Origin: Ridgeia piscesae
Taxonomy: Eukaryota > Annelida > Polychaeta > Sabellida > Siboglinidae
Direction: 5' to 3'
Assembly: GCA_025642075.2 (NCBI GenBank)
Contig: JAODUO010000188.1
Location: forward strand, 487,001-551,000
DNA: 64,000 bases
Within the stretch, counting starts at the first letter, position 1. Each line of letters starts with the position of its first letter. The translations under genes and the position numbers were made by a program. Below, in pieces: positions 37,113 to 49,612 of this stretch. The notes under the pieces were generated by a model, which saw only the letters and a program-made list of their open reading frames with translations, was not told the DNA's origin and did not search any database.

Positions 37113-37289
37113 GTGTAAGCAGGCTTAGGCCTGTCCACTATTGTCCCTGGATGTCATAAATAGAGATGGCATCAGCTCTAAAGTGCCTCCATGGCCCCAG
37201 GTGGTCTGTGTAGATCTAGATACCTGTGCTGACATGTGACACCCTCTCAACCTGCACCCCCCCCTGAAGCACACACTTGCCATATAAGT

Positions 37290-37652
37290 TCAGTCAGAGT
37301 GGATGATTATGTGTTCAACTGTGGCTCTGTGGAGCAGTGTAGTGACTGTTGTGTTGGCAGCTCAGAGCCAGCTTGTCAATCTTGGGTTGAGGTTTTGGGA
37401 CCAATTTCTGTCATTGTCAGTTTACACCAACTTTACTCATCATGCGTCACCTGTGTCTTTCGGAAGAGACACTAAAAGCCGGTGGTCCCTTCTAGCTGGT
37501 GTCTATGCCAGGGGAAGTAAAAGATCCCACACAGGGGGTAACTGTGTAACCTGTAGTGGGTAGAATCATGCAGTCTTGATTTCTGTTCCTAAACCTAGAT
37601 CATGGTGGCTGGAGTTGCTGCCTACCAGGGTACTTGGAATGCACCAATTAAG
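37290..37652 (+). mobile_element. SINE, family 2, + strand copy
   Basis: A degenerate tRNA-like head (GGCTCTGTGGAGCAGTGTAG) is followed by a body with TGTGTCTTTCGGAAGAGAC, TAAAAGCCGGTGGTCCCTTC, TGGTGTCTATGCCAG, GGAAGTAAAAGATCCCACAC and TGTGTAACCTGTAGTGG. The same series occurs on the minus strand at 56003-56256, so both are copies of one family. The C-T-TTCGGA-GAGAC motif followed by AAAGATCCCAC resembles a conserved domain shared by invertebrate SINEs; I cannot name it with certainty. The 44-bp satellite begins right at its 3' end. Confidence 0.65.
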
Positions 37653-40600
37653 GCAGTGTAGACTCCTTACAAACATGTAATGTGTCTGTCTTTAGCACAG
37701 TGTAGACTCCTTACAAACATGTAATGTGTCTGTCTGTAGCACAGTGTAGACTCCTTACAAACATGTAATGTGTCTGTCTGTAGCACAGTGTAGACTCCTT
37801 ACAAACATGTAATGTGTCTGTCTGTAGCACAGTGTAGACTCCTTACAAACATGTAATGTGTCTGTCTGTAGCACAGTGTAGACTCCTTACAAACATGTAA
37901 AGTGTCTGTCTGTAGCACAGTGTAGACTCCTTACAAACATGTAATGTGTCTGTCTGCAGCACTGTGTAGACTCCTTACAAACATGTAATGTGTCTGTCTG
38001 TGGCACAGTGTAGACTCCTTACAAACATGTAATGTGTCTGTCTGTGGCACAGTGTAGACTCCTTACAAACATGTACTGTGTCTGTCTGTGGCACAGTGTA
38101 GACTCCTTACAAACATGTAATGTGTCTGTCTGTGGCACAGTGTAGACTCCTTACAAACATGTAATGTGTCTGTCTGTGGCACAGTGTAGACTCCTTACAA
38201 ACATGTAATGTGTCTGTCTGTGGCACAGTGTAGACTCCTTACAAACATGTAATGTGTCTGTCTGTGGCACAGTGTAGACTCCTTACAAACATGTAATGTG
38301 TCTGTCTGTGGCACGTGTAGATCCTAGGAATGTGGTGTAGCACAGTGTAGACTCCTTACAAACGTGTAATGTGTCTGTCTGTAGCACAGTGTAGACTCCT
38401 TACAAACATGTAATGTGTCTGTCTGAGCACAGTGTAGACTCCTTACAAACATGTAATGTGTCTGTCTGTAGCACAGTGTAGACTCCTTACAAACGTGTAA
38501 TGTGTCTGTCTGCAGCACTGTGTAGACTCCTTACAAACGTGTAATGTGTCTGTCTGTGGCACAGTGTAGACTCCTTACAAACGTGTAATGTGTCTGTCTG
38601 CGGCACAGTGTAGACTCCTTACAAACATGTAATGTGTCTGTCTGTGGCACAGTGTAGACTCCTTACAAACGTGTAATGTGTCTGTCTGTGGCACAGTGTA
38701 GACTCCTTACAAACGTGTAATGTGTCTGTCTGCAGCACAGTGTAGACTCCTTACAAACATGTAATGTGTCTGTCTGTAGCACGTGTAGACTCCTTACAAA
38801 CATGTAATGTGTCTGTCTGTAGCACGTGTAGACTCCTTACAAACTGTAATGTGTCTGTCTGGCACGTGTAGACTCTTAAAAGTAGAGTGTGTCTAGTCTA
38901 GACAGTGTAGACTCCTTACAAACATGTGGTCTGTGTAGACTGGTAGACTACCATGTGGCTGACTGGGAGCACAGTGTAGACCCTTCAAACATGTAATGGT
39001 CTGCTGTAGCACAGTGAGACTCTACAACATGTAAGTGTCTGTCTGAGCACTGTGTAGACTCTTCAAACTGTATGGTCTGTGGTAGCAGTGTAGCCTTACC
39101 TGTAATGTGTCTGGAGTCAAGGATGCTCCTCTACAATCTATGTAAGTGTCTGTTGTAGACTTAGATCCTTCTGTAATGTGTCTGTCTGTAGCACCGAACT
39201 CCTTACAAACATGTAATGTGTCTGTCGAGAAGTGAGACTCTACAAACTGTGGTCTGTCTGAGCAGTGTCATAAACATGTTGTGTTGCAGTAGCACAGTGT
39301 AACTCTTACAAACTGTAATGTGTCTGTCATGCAGCACGTGTGACTCCTTACCAAACCTGTAATGGTGTCTGCAGCAAGTTAGACTCCTTACAACAGTAAT
39401 GTGTCTGTCTGTAGACATGCAGACTATTCAATGTAATGTCTGTCTGAGAGTGTAGACTCCTTACAAACATGTAATGTGTCTGATGTAGGCACAGTGTAGA
39501 CTCCTTACAAACATGTAATGTGTCTGTCTGTAGCACAGTGTAGACTCCTTACAAACATGTAATGTGTCTGTCTGTAGCACAGTGTAGACTCCTTACAAAC
39601 ATGTAATGTGTCTGTCTGTAGCACAGTGTAGACTCCTTACAAACATGTAATGTGTCTGTCTGTAGCACAGTGTAGACTCCTTACAAACATGTAATGTGTC
39701 TGTCTGTGGCACAGTGTAGACTCCTTACAAACATGTAATGTGTCTGTCTGTGGCACAGTGTAGACTCCTTACAAACATGTAATGTGTCTGTCTGTAGCAC
39801 AGTGTAGACTCCTTACAAACATGTAATGTGTCTGTCTGTAGCACAGTGTAGACTCCTTACAAACATGTAATGTGTCTGTCTGTGGCACAGTGTAGACTCC
39901 TTACAAACGTGTAATGTGTCTGTCTGTAGCACAGTGTAGACTCCTTACAAACGTGTAATGTGTCTGTCTGTAGCACAGTGTAGACTCCTTACAAACATGT
40001 AATGTGTCTGTCTGCAGCACAGTGTAGACTCCTTACAAACATGTAATGTGTCTGTCTGTAGCACAGTGTAGACTCCTTACAAACATGTAATGTGTCTGTC
40101 TGTAGCACTGTGTAGACTCCTTACAAACATGTAATGTGTCTGTCTGCAGCACTGTGTAGACTCCTTACAAACATGTAATGTGTCTGTCTGTAGCACAGTG
40201 TAGACTCCTTACAAACATGTAATGTGTCTGTCTGTAGCACAGTGTAGACTCCTTACAAACATGTAATGTGTCTGTCTGTGGCACAGTGTAGACTCCTTAC
40301 AAACATGTAATGTGTCTGTCTGTAGCACAGTGTAGACTCCTTACAAACATGTAATGTGTCTGTCTGTAGCACAGTGTAGACTCCTTACAAACATGTAATG
40401 TGTCTGTCTGTAGCACTGTGTAGACTCCTTACAAACATGTAATGTGTCTGTCTGTAGCACTGTGTAGACTCCTTACAAACATGTAATGTGTCTGTCTGCA
40501 GCACTGTGTAGACTCCTTACAAACATGTAATGTGTCTGTCTGTAGCACAGTGTAGACTCCTTACAAACATGTAATGTGTCTGTCTGCAGCACAGTGTAGA

Positions 40601-42139
40601 CTCCTTACAAACATGTAATGTGTCTGTCTGCAGCACAGTGTAGACTCCTTACAAACATGTAATGTGTCTGTCTGTAGCACTGTGTAGACTCCTTACAAAC
40701 ATGTAATGTGTCTGTCTGTAGCACAGTGTAGACTCCTTACAAACATGTAATGTGTCTGTCTGTAGCACAGTGTAGACTCCTTACAAACATGTAATGTGTC
40801 TGTCTGTAGCACTGTGTAGACTCCTTACAAACATGTAATGTGTCTGTCTGTAGCACAGTGTAGACTCCTTACAAACATGTAATGTGTCTGTCTGTAGCAC
40901 AGTGTAGACTCCTTACAAACATGTAATGTGTCTGTCTGTAGCACGTGTAGACTCCTTACAAACATGTAATGTGTCTGTCTGCAGCACTGTGTAGACTCCT
41001 TACAAACATGTAATGTGTCTGTCTGTAGCACAGTGTAGACTCCTTACAAACATGTAATGTGTCTGTCTGTAGCACTGTGTAGACTCCTTACAAACATGTA
41101 ATGTGTCTGTCTGTAGCACAGTGTAGACTCCTTACAAACATGTAATGTGTCTGTCTGTAGCACAGTGTAGACTCCTTACAAACATGTAATGTGTCTGTCT
41201 GTAGCACAGTGTAGACTCCTTACAAACATGTAATGTGTCTGTCTGTGGCACAGTGTAGACTCCTTACAAACATGTAATGTGTCTGTCTGTAGCACAGTGT
41301 AGACTCCTTACAAACATGTAATGTGTCTGTCTGTAGCACAGTGTAGACTCCTTACAAACATGTAATGTGTCTGTCTGTAGCACAGTGTAGACTCCTTACA
41401 AACATGTAATGTGTCTGTCTGTAGCACTGTGTAGACTCCTTACAAACATGTAATGTGTCTGTCTGTAGCACAGTGTAGACTCCTTACAAACATGTAATGT
41501 GTCTGTCTGTAGCACAGTGTAGACTCCTTACAAACATGTAATGTGTCTGTCTGTAGCACAGTGTAGACTCCTTACAAACATGTAATGTGTCTGTCTGTAG
41601 CACTGTGTAGACTCCTTACAAACATGTAATGTGTCTGTCTGTAGCACTGTGTAGACTCCTTACAAACATGTAATGTGTCTGTCTGCAGCACAGTGTAGAC
41701 TCCTTACAAACATGTAATGTGTCTGTCTGTAGCACTGTGTAGACTCCTTACAAACATGTAATGTGTCTGTCTGTAGCACAGTGTAGACTCCTTACAAACG
41801 TGTAATGTGTCTGTCTGTAGCACTGTGTAGACTCCTTACAAACATGTAATGTGTCTGTCTGTAGCACAATGTAGACTCCTTACAAACATGTAATGTGTCT
41901 GTCTGTAGCACTGTGTAGACTCCTTACAAACATGTAATGTGTCTGTCTGTAGCACAGTGTAGACTCCTTACAAACATGTAATGTGTCTGTCTGTAGCACA
42001 GTGTAGACTCATTACAAACATGTAATGTGTCTGTCTGTAGCACAGTGTAGACTCCCTACAAACATGTAATGTGTCTGTCTGTAGCACAGTGTAGACTCCT
42101 TACAAACATGTAATGTGTCTGTCTGTAGCACTGCGTGGA
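37653..42139. repeat. 44-bp satellite-like array, ~100 units, ~4.5 kb
   Basis: The unit contains CAGTGTAGACTCCTTACAAA, then CATGTAATGTGTCTGTCTGT, and AGCA. Recurrent diagnostic variants are TGTAGCAC/TGTGGCAC/TGCAGCAC, GCACAGTG/GCACTGTG and AAACATG/AAACGTG. They occur in blocks: TGTGGCAC dominates 37990-38320 and AAACGTG clusters at 38340-38730. A stretch at about 38860-39480 is full of deletions and truncations, while both sides are nearly uniform. The array ends abruptly in unique sequence at about 42130. Period 44 rotates frames, so no long ORF exists. Confidence 0.95.
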
Positions 42140-44360
42140 TTCTTTTATTGTTATTTACATAAATGGAGAAATGTAAAGGGTGAAAATTAATCCAGTTGCT
42201 GTAGTGTCTTAAGTAATAATAATACACAAACACTCGACACGTGGGTCATAATGAACCACGATGACACATTTTATTGTCCTCGCTGGTCATTTTAATAAGT
42301 GTGAATCATCCCGAAATGTCTGAACAGCTGAAAAATGTGAAAAAAGTTAACATTAAAATATTCAACAATTTGATTAAACGCTTCCTGTCCAAATGTTGTT
42401 AATTTGCATGTTTCGGTGAGTACGAATTCTTGTAGGCGAATAATTGGATGGTTTTTATGCGTGATCACAGCAAAATGTGATTAATTGCTAATTTCTGCTT
42501 TTTTGTCGCCAGAGAGTTTTGTGGTTTGGCCATTGTCGTGAATTCACGACCACAGCGGAACATGTGACATGAGGACTGTTGTATTCTGATGTAAAGAGGA
42601 TTGGTGAATTCCATCATGTAGCCAGGCAGGTGTTTTATTTCAGTGCACTGATGTGATATGTGCAATAAACATTAAAACTAGTGAAGCAGACTGTAAAATG
42701 GCCGTCGTGTGAAATGAAACATTGGCCTGTTCTCGCAGGCAAAAGGGGTTTATTGTGGCCGTGAAAGTGAACGCATGGTTGAGCCATTAAATTGAGATAT
42801 CATCTTGGTCTCACTCAGTTTTACTTTATGTCGCTTGACCTTCAAGCTGACCTCGACCTCTGGCAGCTTAAGGTCAAAGATGTCAATGGCCACTGGTCTT
42901 GCCACCTGAAAATGTCAAGAGTCTTTGTATAGATGTGACGGTCCAACACTAATAATGACTGTAAAAGGAAGTGTGTGTTCTGTAGGTGTCTGTCAGGGTC
43001 TTGTGGGTGTCTCCGTGAAGACCCAGCTACTTGTTGAATACTGAGATCTAAGATTCTAAGTACCTACAGCTACACTGATTAACAAAGTCCACATTTGAAT
43101 TTAATTGCTGCAATGTTAAACATTTGCCAGGTGTGTTCATTCATCATTGCTTCAGCTCAAACAGCCGTATGGTGGATATTTGTACACAATTAATTACAGT
43201 ATGGCTGAATACTTTCCAGAGATATGTAAATGGTCTGTGAAAAGGAAGTGGTCTGTCAGTGAATTGTGAAGCATCTTGAGCTGGTCTCAGGATTGGTTAC
43301 TGGACTACTTAAGAACATACAAGTAGGATTTACTTACGGAGTTCAAATCCATGAAGTGATTTCAAAGTGGAAAACAGTATTTACATTTCATGTGAAGCCA
43401 ACACAACTCAACTGTATGATCATGACATGGACATGGTATGTGCCGAGTCATCGTTACATCAACACACAGACATTTAAACTCATTCATGTCTCCCAATTAA
43501 ATGTATTCATTCCATTGAGTAAACAAGTGCAGTAGTCAGTGTGCCATGCGTTGAGGGCGTGAAGTATGCGTTTTATAAGTTCACGCATGAAATAGCAATG
43601 AGTTTGGGAAACACCGTGCATGTTTCCTGTCTCTCCTGCCAGTAAGCAGGTCTGCCCAGCTGGGAGAACTTGACGGTTGCTGACTTTGGCTGAATGACGA
43701 GGAAGTTGATCTCCTCACCCAGAATCAGTGTGTTCATCTTTGTGCATTGCCGGGGTTGTGGAGGCAGAGATACATCTTCTTGATGACCATCACATCTGGC
43801 GATGTATCGTCAGGTTGAATTCTAGAAAAACAGACCTTTGTGGGACTGTGATACTTGCTCTGTTGCACAGTAAGCCAGTGGAAGTGTGTATGTCAGGTAG
43901 GATGGAGTAGCAATGATCCGTGATCGATTTGCTACAGTCCTCTCAATGCCTTTATACATATCCACATTTTCGGGTCTCTGTATAGCCTAAGTTGGTTCCA
44001 TGTAGCGTATTAGAATGATTAAAATGGAAGTCGTGTCGGGAAGAAAAGTAGTTTTCCAAATGTGTCGGATTGTCAGGGAAATCAGTTAATTTTGTGGTTC
44101 GCTCTGTTCGGTGATTGCTGTAGTGGTTGGTCACAAATCAGAGTCATTACAAAGAATTTGATTAAGCAGAAACATTCTGTGAAGATGTTGTAATGTTTCG
44201 TTGTATTCAGTGGTGGTTTCCGCCGGTCTGTCTGTCATCCGGTGTCCAGACTCCTAGTGCTGGGTTGTATTGAGGGGTCTGTTGTACGCATGTGAACTTA
44301 CCCCCGGGGGTAGTGGTCAACAGGCATCGTATTTAGTTGCCTGTACTTAACACTTGGATT
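42140..44360. other. unique intronic DNA
   Basis: No exon recognised. An open frame of 89 codons (43266-43535 +) and shorter ones have no motif or splice support. CpG-containing unique stretches at 42420-42780 might be regulatory, without further evidence. Confidence 0.4.
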
Positions 44361-44560
44361 TGTTGACACTTGTCAAGTCACATTATGTGCAGGTATTAAG
44401 TGGAGTAAGCAGTAAATCAAGTTGGTGTTAAGTAGAAGTGTTTCTATTATACAGGTAACATGTTGACACTTGTCAAGTCACATTATGTGCAGGTATTAAG
44501 TGGAGTAAGCAGTAAATCAAGTTGGTGTTAAGTAGAAGTGTTTCTATTATACAGGTGCCA
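44361..44560. repeat. recent 100-bp tandem duplication
   Basis: 44361-44460 and 44461-44560 are identical except for two bases at the end (ACAGGTAACA versus ACAGGTGCCA). The near-identity indicates a very recent duplication or an assembly artefact. Confidence 0.95.
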
Positions 44561-45460
44561 TGTTGCTTCTGTGATTTTTAAACCATTATGAATAATTGTT
44601 ATCATAACTGGCATAACCTTTTATTTTACATCGTATTTTAAATCCTAATTATTGTTATGTTTTTTATTTTTATTCATTATGTATAAATATAGAAACACAT
44701 TTAATATATTTAATAAAATTCAGGCAGATAAGTTCAACTTCGTGTATTAACAAACTTGCTGCCTACACAACTTGTGTTGATTATGTGTCTTACTGCAATC
44801 TCTGATCAAGATTATTTAGGTACATGTTAGTCAAAAAAACATGGCTAAACTAAAAATAACACCAGAAACAGGACAAGAACAACAGGTCCGTACAATACAC
44901 TGTCGCAATACACTGCCCATATCTCTGACCGATCTGACATCACTGAGACAACAATACAAACACGATTTACCAGTGGTCAGTTTAGATGTGTGCTATTTTT
45001 AAGACCCAGTCAACTACACAGTTATATCACATATCACAGTTATTACACACACACACACACACATGCACGCATGCACGACTACCCCGCATTCTCACACGCC
45101 CTCTCGAACACATCAGCTGAGCCGAAGAATTTAATGCCCGAAGAATTTAATGCCGGTCGTTTCGACAGAACCGAACCAACCAAGTGTGTGACTTTGATTT
45201 CAGACCAGCATTAAGTGTCCGTGGAATGTAGCGTAATAATCGCCTCGGAGGCAAACTTGCCTCATTAACTGATGCCTCCACTTTGAAGGTGATTTAACCA
45301 GAGGGTGAACTGTACCGTACCACGCGAATGTCCCCCTCAAGCTTGTTCTGGTGTACACAGGTAAAAACAAAAAGTTGTCTGACTATCGTAGGCTGAGTAG
45401 TGCAGTGTGGAGCCATGGAGTTATAAAGGTGAGTTCTTATATAGCAGAGTATCCTGTCGT
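44561..45460. other. unique intronic DNA
   Basis: AT-rich first half, a short (CA)n at 45047-45063, then CpG-richer sequence at 45090-45260 with GAAGAATTTAATGCC duplicated in tandem (45125-45155). No gene is recognised. Confidence 0.45.
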
Positions 45461-45464
45461 CAGG

Positions 45465-45757
45465 ATTGATCAAGACACTTTGCATTACATTCCCTGGCAG
45501 ACTCGTTCAATCGAACACCATATCAGCTTCTCTCTCTAGGAAGCATACAGCCAAGCTGTGATTAATGCACAAAGATTCATCATAGACAGATATCCAGACG
45601 TCGACGGCCAAGTACTCATGCACACAGCTGAGTGAACTGGAGCAATGTAGAGTGACAAAATTGCCCAAGGTTCAACACCGTAGCATGGGATTCGATCACA
45701 GGTTTTCTTTAGTCGAGATTCCGAGGCTCTGGCCACTGCAGATGTACACTGCACCAT
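45465..45757 (-). mobile_element. tRNA-derived SINE, family 1, copy 2
   Basis: Minus orientation. The head reads GTGGCCAGAGCCTCGGAATC with a B-box-like GTGATCGAATCCC. The body has CTTGGGCAATTTTGTC and TTGCTCCAGTTCACTCAGCT, and the tail shares CCTGGC-GAC--GTTCAATC and TTAATG--CAAAGA (as read on +) with the copy at 14840-15127. The 33-bp array starts about 55 bp beyond its 5' end. Confidence 0.7.
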
Positions 45758-45811
45758 TATGAATGGTCGGTTCCTGTATTTATCTGGTGTTTATTTCTTT
45801 AACATTTGTGT

Positions 45812-46925
45812 CTTGCTGACTGTTCTGACATGTGTTTGATGCAGCTTGCTGACTCTTCTGACATGTGTTTGATGCAGCTTGCTGACTCTTCTGACATGTG
45901 TTTGATGCAGCTTGCTGACTGTTCTGACATGTGTTTGATGCAGCTTGCTGACTCTTCTGACATGTGTTTGATGCAGCTTGCTGACTGTTCTGACATGTGT
46001 TTGATGCAGCTTGCTGACTGTTCTGACATGTGTTTGATGCAGCTTGCTGACTGTTCTGACATGTGTTTGATGCAGCTTGCTGACTCTTCTGACATGTGTT
46101 TGATGCAGCTTGCTGACTCTTCTGACATGTGTTTGATGCAGCTTGCTGACTCTTCTGACATGTGTTTGATGCAGCTTGCTGACTGTTCTGACATGTGTTT
46201 GATGCAGCTTGCTGACTGTTCTGACATGTGTTTGATGCAGCTTGCTGACTGTTCTGACATGTGTTTGATGCAGCTTGCTGACTGTTCTGACATGTGTTTG
46301 ATGCAGCTTGCTGACTGTTCTGACATGTGTTTGATGCAGCTTGCTGACTGTTCTGACATGTGTTTGATGCAGCTTGCTGACTCTTCTGACATGTGTTTGA
46401 TGCAGCTTGCTGACTCTTCTGACATGTGTTTGATGCAGCTTGCTGACTCTTCTGACATGTGTTTGATGCAGCTTGCTGACTCTTCTGACATGTGTTTGAT
46501 GCAGCTTGCTGACTCTTCTGACATGTGTTTGATGCAGCTTGCTGACTGTTCTGACATGTGTTTGATGCAGCTTGCTGACTGTTCTGACATGTGTTTGATG
46601 CAGCTTGCTGACTCTTCTGACATGTGTTTGATGCAGCTTGCTGACTGTTCTGACATGTGTTTGATGCAGCTTGCTGACTGTTCTGACATGTGTTTGATGC
46701 AGCTTGCTGACTCTTCTGACATGTGTTTGATGCAGCTTGCTGACTGTTCTGACATGTGTTTGATGCAGCTTGCTGACTCTTCTGACATGTGTTTGATGCA
46801 GCTTGCTGACTCTTCTGACATGTGTTTGATGCAGCTTGCTGACTGTTCTGACATGTGTTTGATGCAGCTTGCTGACTCTTCTGACATGTGTTTGATGCAG
46901 CTTGCCAACTGTCGTGTGTTTGATG
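45812..46925. repeat. 33-bp minisatellite, 33 units with one two-state site
   Basis: The unit is CTTGCTGACTSTTCTGACAT plus GTGTTTGATGCAG, where S is G or C. I count 33 units that appear identical apart from S; a final degenerate unit (TTGCCAACTGTCG) closes the array. Six frames stay open because 33 is divisible by three and the unit lacks stops, giving apparent proteins of up to 388 residues on both strands. The absence of any start context, splice site or non-repeat coding flank argues against a gene. Confidence 0.95.
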
Positions 46926-49224
46926 CAGCTGCAGTAAATCACTACTTTTTTGCCAGGAATATTTTACCCTGATATTGGAAAGTGTTTACTGTGTGTGTTC
47001 TCAGAAACTGATGGGGAGACAGCTTAGGCTGTGGGGTGGGAGGGAAGGAAGGAGAGGGAGGGAGGTGGACAGGATGTGTAAACAAGCAGCACATTATGAA
47101 TGAGATATGGGACGCAGAAGGGATTGTAGGGGATGAGGGATGTTGATTATGGGGGGAGGCCGGTATGTAAACATGGCAGCCATGGACGCACAAGGTGGGA
47201 AGAGGGAGGGAGAGGTGTGGGAGAATGGGGAAGCTGTCATGTGACCAGTGATTTATGCCTATGGGAAGGAAGCACTGGGTGTGGGGATGATGAAGGAGGG
47301 GAACATTTGAGGAGATATAATAATAGACTCAACAATTCCCTAAATGTGGAAAAGACAACAAATGGCAGGATCTATCAGAAGGTTTTGGAGTGTGTAGGGT
47401 TAACATTTTGGATAACGGGTTAATATTACCCCTTTGTCTTATGTCATTAGCTCCTTTGTACATTCATGTATTGCTTGATAACGTTATCATTGTGAACAGA
47501 TTTGGAGATTGTCAAACTGTTTGCCTTTTGTGCTTCTGAGTTCAAGTTACCGAGGACTTTGGAATAATACAAGTTTCCTCATTGTATTATATTATCCTCC
47601 AACTGAACAACATTATATGTGGGGCAACCATAGAAAGTTCAGTTTTATGATAAAGCATGTTACCAAATAGAAAACATCAGCTCTGCGAGTTGATATCAAG
47701 CAACTTAAACTCTATCCAATGTAGACATCAGAGAGAACAAGATATGTATTTTGTTCCCAAAGAATGCACATATATCACAATATCATATACTTCAACTGGT
47801 AATAAATGAAACGAATTAAAAACAATGCCATAAATGAAAGAATAGTGAAACAGGACCAGTGACTCGTGGTAAGACAATGTGTCGCTGTCCCAGACGCCAC
47901 TCACTGTGTATAAGACCTAAGAAGTATTTCACTCTCCTCTCCAGGTTGTCTACTTTGCTTGTGAAAAGCAAACTTCCTACTTCATTCGTATCTGTACACC
48001 AGGTGCCAGATGGAAGCAACTTATGCCGAATTTTATGAGAGAACTGAGCATTTCACCAGTCGAGAGGATCCAGCAAATATTTCCTTATCACGTCACACGT
48101 TGATCGAGAAACCTTTGAGATATATTGAGAAATTAATCAAGTTCTGTTGCGTTGCTCGCTGGAGCAAAGAGAAGGTGTCAAAATTATTCATGACTTGCCG
48201 AGGTTGTTGACTCAAACCTCCTGATGTCTGCAGGAGGGCGAGTGTCACTTGAAATGTCTTTAGCAGGTACACTTGTGAGGTCATGCTGTGTTTCCTCTAT
48301 GTTTACAAAACAGTTTTCTATGTGTTTAGAGATACAGCCACATCAGTAATGCCGCAAATGGAAACATGTATGATTAATTTCATATTTCCCAGCATTCAAA
48401 AAAAAAAAAAATTGAAAGACAAATTCAAAAAGAGAAAGTACTTTTGATGTTATCCAAACCCCTACAGCTCTATGCAGAACCTGTCCTTTTAAATTGGTTT
48501 AGCAGGACAGATGGGACACCTGATGGAATAGGAGACCAGTGGACCAGTTGCAGAATGTTCTGTTGGTTTATAGAGAAATTAACGTAAAACTATGAAACTA
48601 TAGAGATGTGTGTGGCTGAGGTGTTGAGTGCTCACAGCTTCAACTCACCAAACAGACCAGCCAAAGCCTGGAGTGGTCATGTTGCTTTTGGTGTCTAAAG
48701 ACAGTTTGATATATTTCACTGTAGGTGCTAGTTTCTATGATCTACTTTATCTGCAGCCACATGTTGTCCTGGTTGATTGATTTCTGTCTGAATAATATAG
48801 TACTTTAATTCTGATGGACTTCTCTCATGCTCAACGCTAAAGCCACCATCTGTCAGTTCTACCCACCCTTCTAGTGGGGTTATCCCCCCTCCCTTGAGTT
48901 GATTAGGACATCACAGCTGATGGGGGTTGGCAGTTAGTCAGAGATCTCGTGTAGAGTGTACCCTTGTAGTCACCCCCTTGTAGTCACCCTGGAGGGTGAT
49001 ATCCTCATACAATGTACTTGTCAAGTGAGAGTACTTGTAAAAACTGACATCTCCTCCTGGGAGTGACTGTGATGACCTCCTGTGACAGACGCTGTCTCAC
49101 TCACTCCAGATGCCAACTGTCGTTTGTTGTGTTTTCTTCTTCCCCTGTGGTCTGTAGGAGAGGGTCTTGTGGTTAGGCAAGTAAATCATTTATGTAAACC
49201 AGACTAAGTAAAATACATAACTTG
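46926..49224. other. unique intronic DNA
   Basis: Purine-rich at 47020-47310, AT-rich afterwards, poly-A at about 48398. Near 48955-48990 CCCTTGTAGTCACCC is duplicated. No exon recognised. Confidence 0.4.
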
Positions 49225-49612
49225 GCATAGTAAGTTACTAGTACATGGTACATAGTAGGTTACTAGTACATATAGTAGGTTACTAGTACATATAGTAGGT
49301 TACTAGTACATAGTACATAGTAGGTTACTAGTACATAGTACATAGTAGGTTACTAGTACATAGTACATAGTAGGTTACTAGTACATAGTACATAGTAGGT
49401 TACTAGTACATAGTACATAGTAGGTTACTAGTACATTGTACATAGTAGGTTACTAGTATATAGTACATAGTAGATTACTCTTACTTAGTAGATAGTAGGT
49501 TACTAGTACATATAGTAGGTTACTAGTACATAGTACATAGTAGGTTACTAGTACATTGTACATAGTAGGTTACTAGTACATAGTACATAGTAAGTTACTA
49601 GTATATACATGT
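49225..49612. repeat. 25-bp minisatellite, ~14 units
   Basis: The unit is GGTTACTAGTACATAGTACA plus TAGTA; shorter units lacking one TAGTACA also occur. It is built from a smaller TAGTACA word, so the array is a microsatellite within a minisatellite. Confidence 0.9.

Noticed and set aside
45791..46972. Frames of 369-388 codons on both strands across the 33-bp array
   Set aside because: The unit is 11 codons with no stop in several frames, so openness is automatic. No start context, splice signals or non-repeat coding flanks support a protein.
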